Assembly: GCA_023412635.1 (NCBI GenBank)
Contig: JAEYNI010000353.1
Location: 1 to 12,295 of the forward strand
Direction of reading: 5' to 3'
DNA: 12,295 bases
From: Bacillota bacterium
GTDB lineage: Bacteria > Bacillota > Clostridia > Acetivibrionales > DSM-1351
Shown here: positions 7,824 through 12,295 of the stretch, piece by piece
How positions within the stretch are numbered: the first letter of the stretch is position 1
Layout: the number at the start of each line of letters is the position of its first letter
The notes under the pieces: model-generated
The model's input: the letters and a program-made list of their open reading frames with translations, nothing else
Databases searched by the model: none
Told to the model about the DNA's origin: nothing
Made by a program: the position numbers and the translations under genes

Positions 7824-8984
7824 TTAACCTTCCTTTTCAATCTCTCCGATAATTCTTGCCATTACAGTCTCTGCTTCCTCTTCCAGCGGTTCCCCCTGGA
7901 TTGAGTCATAAAACTCCTTGAAAAGCTCCAGCTTGGATTTTGATTTATAGCCCTGTGAGGCGGAAGTCTTTGAACTCTCCCTTTGACCGGCTCCCTCTCT
8001 GGAAAGTCCCATTATATTAGGATAGACCGATCTTAGTTTGGATATGGGATCAATAAGTTCACCCTTGTCGGTCAGAATTGCATGGATATAGTCCTCGTTG
8101 TTTGCACTTTTATAAACCTCCGGGCTGATAAGTTCACTTACCGGCCCCTTAATTATTCTCATATCCCGTGCAGGAGTCAGGTCTATGTGTCTTGATGCAG
8201 CCTTTCCCTTCTCATCCAGCTCAACTATTGTGATACCTTTTTTCTGGTTAACCTCTGAAAAGGAGTATTTGAGAAGCGAGCCCGAATATCTGACATTCTC
8301 AAAACCCGCCTTCTGAGGTGCGTGAAGATGCCCGAGAGCTGTATAGTTAAACATTTGAAAGTATTCCGAGCTAACGAAGTCCGTTCCTCCGATACTTAAA
8401 GGCCTCTCAGATTCGCTGACATACTCCGCAGGCTTTCCCATATGAGTTATATAGCCGTGAGTTACCATTACATTTCTTTCTCTTGAGTTGTAAGCTTGTC
8501 CAATTTTATTCAGAATTTTTTTCATTGCATCGTCATGGGTAGATACCTGACTATCCTGGTATATGTGACGTATATTTCTTGGATCAGTGTAAGGAAGAAG
8601 ATAAAAATTTACTGGCCCAAAAGAATCCTCTATAGTTATGCAGGGTACGTTTCCATCAAATGTGCCCGAAATATGTAACCCGTTATTTGTCAGAATCCTG
8701 CTTGCAAAGGACAGTCTTTCAGCACTATCGTGATTGCCGGCAATTGCAAGCACAGGCACTTTCATTTCAAGCGTAAGCTTGTAGAAAATATCATCTACAA
8801 GTTCAACAGCTTCTACAGTCGGAATACTCCTGTCAAATATATCCCCTGCCAGCACCAGCGCCTCAGGCTTTTCCCTTTCAATAACCGAAACAAGCTGTTC
8901 CAATAAATTCTTTTGTTCCTCCAACATGCTGAAGTCGTTTACTATTTTCCCAATATGCCAGTCGCCTGTATGTATGAACTTCAT
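7824..8984 (-). CDS. sbcD: Nuclease SbcCD subunit D (Mre11-like metallophosphoesterase)
   Basis: This 386-residue nuclease subunit works with SbcC. The metal-binding motifs of calcineurin-like phosphoesterases are all visible in order: GDWH (D8, H10), GDIFDR (D48), GNHDS (N84-H85-D86), VTHGY (H176) and GHLH (H219, H221). They carry the two manganese ions of the exo/endonuclease site. The C-terminal third is a capping and SbcC-binding region. The frame extends four codons further to ATG 8996, but the ATG at 8984 has GGGAG five bases upstream and gives the family start MKFIHTGDWHIGK, so it is preferred. It follows the lipid-kinase gene by 45 bases with no terminator seen, and runs into sbcC with a one-base gap. 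Length is normal for the family. Confidence 0.96.
   Translation of the reverse strand: MKFIHTGDWHIGKIVNDFSMLEEQKNLLEQLVSVIEREKPEALVLAGDIFDRSIPTVEAVELVDDIFYKLTLEMKVPVLAIAGNHDSAERLSFASRILTNNGLHISGTFDGNVPCITIEDSFGPVNFYLLPYTDPRNIRHIYQDSQVSTHDDAMKKILNKIGQAYNSRERNVMVTHGYITHMGKPAEYVSESERPLSIGGTDFVSSEYFQMFNYTALGHLHAPQKAGFENVRYSGSLLKYSFSEVNQKKGITIVELDEKGKAASRHIDLTPARDMRIIKGPVSELISPEVYKSANNEDYIHAILTDKGELIDPISKLRSVYPNIMGLSREGAGQRESSKTSASQGYKSKSKLELFKEFYDSIQGEPLEEEAETVMARIIGEIEKEG
7828..7833 (-). promoter_or_regulatory. Ribosome binding site setting the sbcC start
   Basis: GGAAGG on the minus strand lies inside the last codons of sbcD, five bases before ATG 7822. It supports that ATG over the upstream in-frame TTG at 7840, which overlaps the site. 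Confidence 0.75.
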
Positions 8985-8989
8985 ATTAT

Positions 8990-8994
8990 CTCCC
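8990..8994 (-). promoter_or_regulatory. Ribosome binding site setting the sbcD start
   Basis: GGGAG on the minus strand is five bases before ATG 8984. The site overlaps the alternative upstream ATG at 8996, which argues against that longer start. Confidence 0.7.
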
Positions 8995-9029
8995 ATCTGC
9001 GCATAGTATAAAAATACGCCTGATGTAAT

Positions 9030-9923
9030 TTATAGTTTTTTCTCCGGGAGTATTACCTTTATTCCCGATTTTATTATTTCAAAGTTAACCGTTCTTGCCG
9101 ATACAATTTCTCCGTCAATATTAAGGCAAAGTTCTTCATTACCCTCAATTCTAATCTTTTGCCCCTTATGGAAGCTTACCTGTTTAAGCACCCCGTGCTG
9201 CCCCTTCATATACTTGGGAAAAAGGTTGAGAATCTGAAGGCGACTTACTTCACTGACAAGACATATATCAAATAGCCCGTCATCGAGTACGGCATCAGGG
9301 GCAGGCATCATTCCTCCACCATAATACTTGCCGTTGGCTACAGCAACCAGTAAGGAGTCCATTTCAGTCTTTACACCGTCTATATCTACTTTGATTCTGT
9401 TTATTTTGTGCTTGAAAACCGAATATATTATAGATAGTACGTAGGCCATACTTCCTGTTATTCCGGGTTTTTTCTTAAATTTCATAGCATTGAAAACTAC
9501 ATTGGCATCAAAGCCTATCGAAGATATATTTACGAAATATTTATCATTTACTTTTGCCAGATCAATGCTTTTCTCTATGCCGTCAATTGAACGAGCTATA
9601 AGAGTCTCTATGTCTGTTTCTGAATGCAAGCTGCGTATGAAATCATTTCCTGAGCCGGTTGGTATCACCCCCATAGCCGAGGATGTTCCTGCTATCCCGT
9701 TAACTATTTCATTTACAGTGCCGTCTCCCCCAACGGAGTATATCCGACATTCCTCCGCTGTAGCATATACTTTGGCTATCTCAGCGGCGTGTCCCTCGTA
9801 CTTTGTAATTTCAATAAACAATTCGTCCTGTTCTCTGGTCTTAAAGCATTCCTGAATAAATGGAACCAGTTCCAGAGATTTTCCTTTTCCTGCTGTCGGA
9901 TTGACAATAAAGATATGTTTCAT
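9030..9923 (-). CDS. Diacylglycerol kinase-family lipid kinase (DgkB/YegS type)
   Basis: This 297-residue soluble kinase is expected to phosphorylate a lipid such as diacylglycerol at the inner membrane face, recycling it to phosphatidic acid. The DAGK catalytic domain is clear: the N-terminal NPTAGKG (8-14), the nucleotide-binding GGDGTVNE (65-72), PTGSGNDF (88-95), and the C-terminal NGKYYGGGMMPAPDA stretch (197-211), DDGLFD (214-219) and NIDGE (268-272). D215 and E272 are 57 residues apart, as are the catalytic D216 and E273 that I recall for S. aureus DgkB. The frame is open to 9974, but the upstream ATG there lacks a Shine-Dalgarno sequence, whereas ATG 9923 has GGGGG four bases away and begins with the family sequence MKHIFIVNP. 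The gene is 96 bases downstream of the DUF116 gene and 45 bases upstream of sbcD. The exact lipid substrate cannot be read from sequence. Confidence 0.92.
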   Translation of the reverse strand: MKHIFIVNPTAGKGKSLELVPFIQECFKTREQDELFIEITKYEGHAAEIAKVYATAEECRIYSVGGDGTVNEIVNGIAGTSSAMGVIPTGSGNDFIRSLHSETDIETLIARSIDGIEKSIDLAKVNDKYFVNISSIGFDANVVFNAMKFKKKPGITGSMAYVLSIIYSVFKHKINRIKVDIDGVKTEMDSLLVAVANGKYYGGGMMPAPDAVLDDGLFDICLVSEVSRLQILNLFPKYMKGQHGVLKQVSFHKGQKIRIEGNEELCLNIDGEIVSARTVNFEIIKSGIKVILPEKKL

Positions 9924-9927
9924 GAGA

Positions 9928-9932
9928 CCCCC
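9928..9932 (-). promoter_or_regulatory. Ribosome binding site setting the lipid kinase start
   Basis: GGGGG on the minus strand is four bases before ATG 9923. It is not the perfect consensus, but it is far better than anything before the alternative ATG at 9974. Confidence 0.6.
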
Positions 9933-10019
9933 AAGGTAAATTTTATCTATCTCTTTGCCTGCAAGAATTCGCATGCATATTACTATACTATGACTATTTT
10001 AACATATTTACGTTTCTGC

Positions 10020-11180
10020 TTACAGGCGGATATGATTGGTATCTATCAGTTTCATTAGTTGCTCTTCGTTAAGCCTAGTAGGTATACCCCTTTCATGCCA
10101 GTGATTCTTACAACCGCAATAATCCAACAGTACGCATTGGGGTATAACTCCCTTTTCCTCCAACATCCAGCCTCCCGAAATAAGATTTAATATGCAGGAG
10201 ACTCCTATTACTCCCGAGCTACCTGTAAAAAGTGATTGATCCGTTTTTGTTGAGGCTATCGAGGATTCATGGGGTACCAGCATGACCTTCAAATTATTTT
10301 GTCTACCGAATTTTGAAAGACTGTTTACCTGGCATCTCTCCGAACAAGCTTTACATATATATCCCTTTCCTACCGCAGCCGCTTTACATTTACCCTTCTC
10401 TGGATTTGTCATGCAGTGTGGCAACAATAATACTCGATCCTTCCTCTGGAGGAAGTCGTCATGATAAATCCTATTCATTATTTCTGCTCCGACCATATTC
10501 AAATGGTATTCCACCGCCCTGCTACTACAAAATATATAATCTTCTTTCCATCTGTGGCTGGATAATTTATTGTTGAGGAAATGTTGAACCTTCGGGGTAA
10601 ATTGAACCAAGCCTGACTCACATTCCTTCTGGAACCAGTCAGCAAAACTTATTGCAGTAGACAGTACTTGACGAGCCTCTTTTCCCCCCACCTGTCTAAA
10701 GTATTTAAGCCAGGTTTCAAACCTTTTTACCTCCTGCTTAAATTCACCTGTAGCTTTTAAAAAATCAATCAATCTCTCAATACCCTGTACATCGGGAACA
10801 GAGGCATTTGTATAAAAAATTAATTCAGGAATGAAAAGAGTGGTAAATATACCCTTTAAGTGATTGAGAATAAACTTTAATTTAACCTTAGTATCCCTCA
10901 ATCTGTTTACCGAAGCTAAAAATTCGGCGGCTGCTTTTTTCATTTCCAGCGCGGCATTGCCGTATAGACGCCAGTAAATACCAATTGCCAATATCTCCAG
11001 AAGACCTTCTTCGAAAAAAGGATTCTGCCCTTTGTACATTTGGGCCCGGTAGCCATCAATAGTCACTTTTAACAGATGCCGTCCTTTCAGTAATACTTTA
11101 TCGGTAACAGCCGAAATGACACTGTAGTATTGGTCTGACGTCTTTTGATCATCAATGAGGGAATATGTTATCACATTCAT
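10020..11180 (-). CDS. DUF116 family cysteine-rich protein of unknown function
   Basis: A 386-residue protein. The C-terminal part (about 245-375) matches the DUF116 pattern as I know it: a LLLPHC motif, a cysteine cluster, then a VIGVSC motif and a YCGC motif. Cysteines lie at 256, 265, 276, 279, 283, 329, 349, 355 and 357, enough to bind an iron-sulfur cluster or zinc. Which of these it binds is inference. The N-terminal 240 residues look mainly helical, with no signal peptide and no motif I recognise. The frame opens with a TTG at 11225, but ATG 11180 has a near-perfect GGAGGAG seven bases upstream and is chosen. A TATAAT-like box lies at 11234-11239 without a good -35. The GH51 terminator isolates it from upstream, while the lipid kinase follows after 96 bases. 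DUF116 has no established biochemical role that I know of. Confidence 0.82.
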   Translation of the reverse strand: MNVITYSLIDDQKTSDQYYSVISAVTDKVLLKGRHLLKVTIDGYRAQMYKGQNPFFEEGLLEILAIGIYWRLYGNAALEMKKAAAEFLASVNRLRDTKVKLKFILNHLKGIFTTLFIPELIFYTNASVPDVQGIERLIDFLKATGEFKQEVKRFETWLKYFRQVGGKEARQVLSTAISFADWFQKECESGLVQFTPKVQHFLNNKLSSHRWKEDYIFCSSRAVEYHLNMVGAEIMNRIYHDDFLQRKDRVLLLPHCMTNPEKGKCKAAAVGKGYICKACSERCQVNSLSKFGRQNNLKVMLVPHESSIASTKTDQSLFTGSSGVIGVSCILNLISGGWMLEEKGVIPQCVLLDYCGCKNHWHERGIPTRLNEEQLMKLIDTNHIRL

Positions 11181-11187
11181 ATAGTTG

Positions 11188-11194
11188 CTCCTCC
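11188..11194 (-). promoter_or_regulatory. Ribosome binding site setting the DUF116 gene start
   Basis: GGAGGAG on the minus strand, seven bases before ATG 11180. It is the strongest Shine-Dalgarno sequence in the window and excludes the longer TTG start at 11225. Confidence 0.85.
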
Positions 11195-11303
11195 ATATGT
11201 AAAAGCAGCTGAAACTTTCTGTCAATATATTCTATTATATAGCATTTAAAGGTGTAATATCATCTATATGGATTAAACAATATGAAAGGGAGTGTAATTC
11301 AGT

Positions 11304-11342
11304 TAAAAAATAGAAAAGGAGCCCTGCTTATGGCAGGGCTCC
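11304..11342 (-). terminator. Rho-independent terminator of the GH51 gene
   Basis: A perfect 10-bp stem (11333-11342 with 11318-11327, sequence GGAGCCCTGC/GCAGGGCTCC) has a five-base loop. On the minus strand it is followed by TTTTCTATTTTTT. It is about 37 bases beyond the arabinofuranosidase stop codon. The other strand has no T run, so it acts only on minus-strand transcripts. Confidence 0.92.
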
Positions 11343-11379
11343 AATTAAAATATTTAACCTTAATACTAATAATTTAAAA

Positions 11380-12295
<916 letters not shown>

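Noticed and set aside
8985..9029. A possible terminator between the lipid kinase gene and sbcD (GTAT-TTTT-ATAC)
   Set aside because: The stem is only 4 bp of mostly A/T pairs with no following T run, so it is not a credible terminator.
11197..11225. Perfect TTGACA (minus strand, 11225-11220) with TTACAT 17 bases on, as promoter of the DUF116 gene
   Set aside because: The -10 matches only half the consensus, and transcription would begin inside the ribosome binding site at about 11190, leaving no usable leader.

Overview
The window reads as part of a low-GC Firmicutes chromosome, most likely a clostridium. Intergenic DNA is very A/T-rich, starts are preceded by strong GGAGG-type ribosome binding sites, and all gene products look clostridial. 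A glycogen branching enzyme and an intracellular family 51 alpha-L-arabinofuranosidase in one window would fit a plant-polysaccharide-degrading clostridium such as a Ruminiclostridium. That genus guess is an inference, not something the sequence proves.

Layout, left to right. The 3' end of a small double zinc-ribbon protein (+) closes at a clean terminator. A 372-base intergenic stretch follows. It contains an unusual G-rich block (about 265-497) that can fold into a branched RNA-like structure, and it is the least explained part of the window. Then comes a stand-alone glgB (+) with its own terminator. All remaining genes are on the minus strand. Read in transcription order from the right, they are: the C-terminal part of a GH51 arabinofuranosidase with a strong terminator; a cysteine-rich DUF116 protein; a DgkB/YegS-type lipid kinase; sbcD; sbcC; and a six-helix membrane methyl-accepting chemotaxis protein. 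The chemotaxis gene converges on glgB across a short region holding the glgB terminator and a degenerate 16-base tandem repeat.

How the genes relate. SbcD (nuclease) and SbcC (ATPase with a CPVC zinc hook) form one DNA end- and hairpin-processing complex, and their genes are separated by a single base. The DUF116 protein, lipid kinase, sbcDC and chemotaxis gene lie in one direction with gaps of 96, 45, 1 and 54 bases and no visible terminator between them. They may share transcripts, though no common pathway is evident. GlgB (glycogen storage) and the arabinofuranosidase (arabinoxylan/arabinan use) are separate units.

Four starts were moved inward from the longest open frame because a good ribosome binding site sits just upstream of an internal ATG (DUF116 protein, lipid kinase, sbcD, sbcC). 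I found no tRNA, rRNA, CRISPR array, transposase or intact mobile element. The best candidate for something undescribed is the structured block upstream of glgB; its strand, identity and even its expression are unknown.
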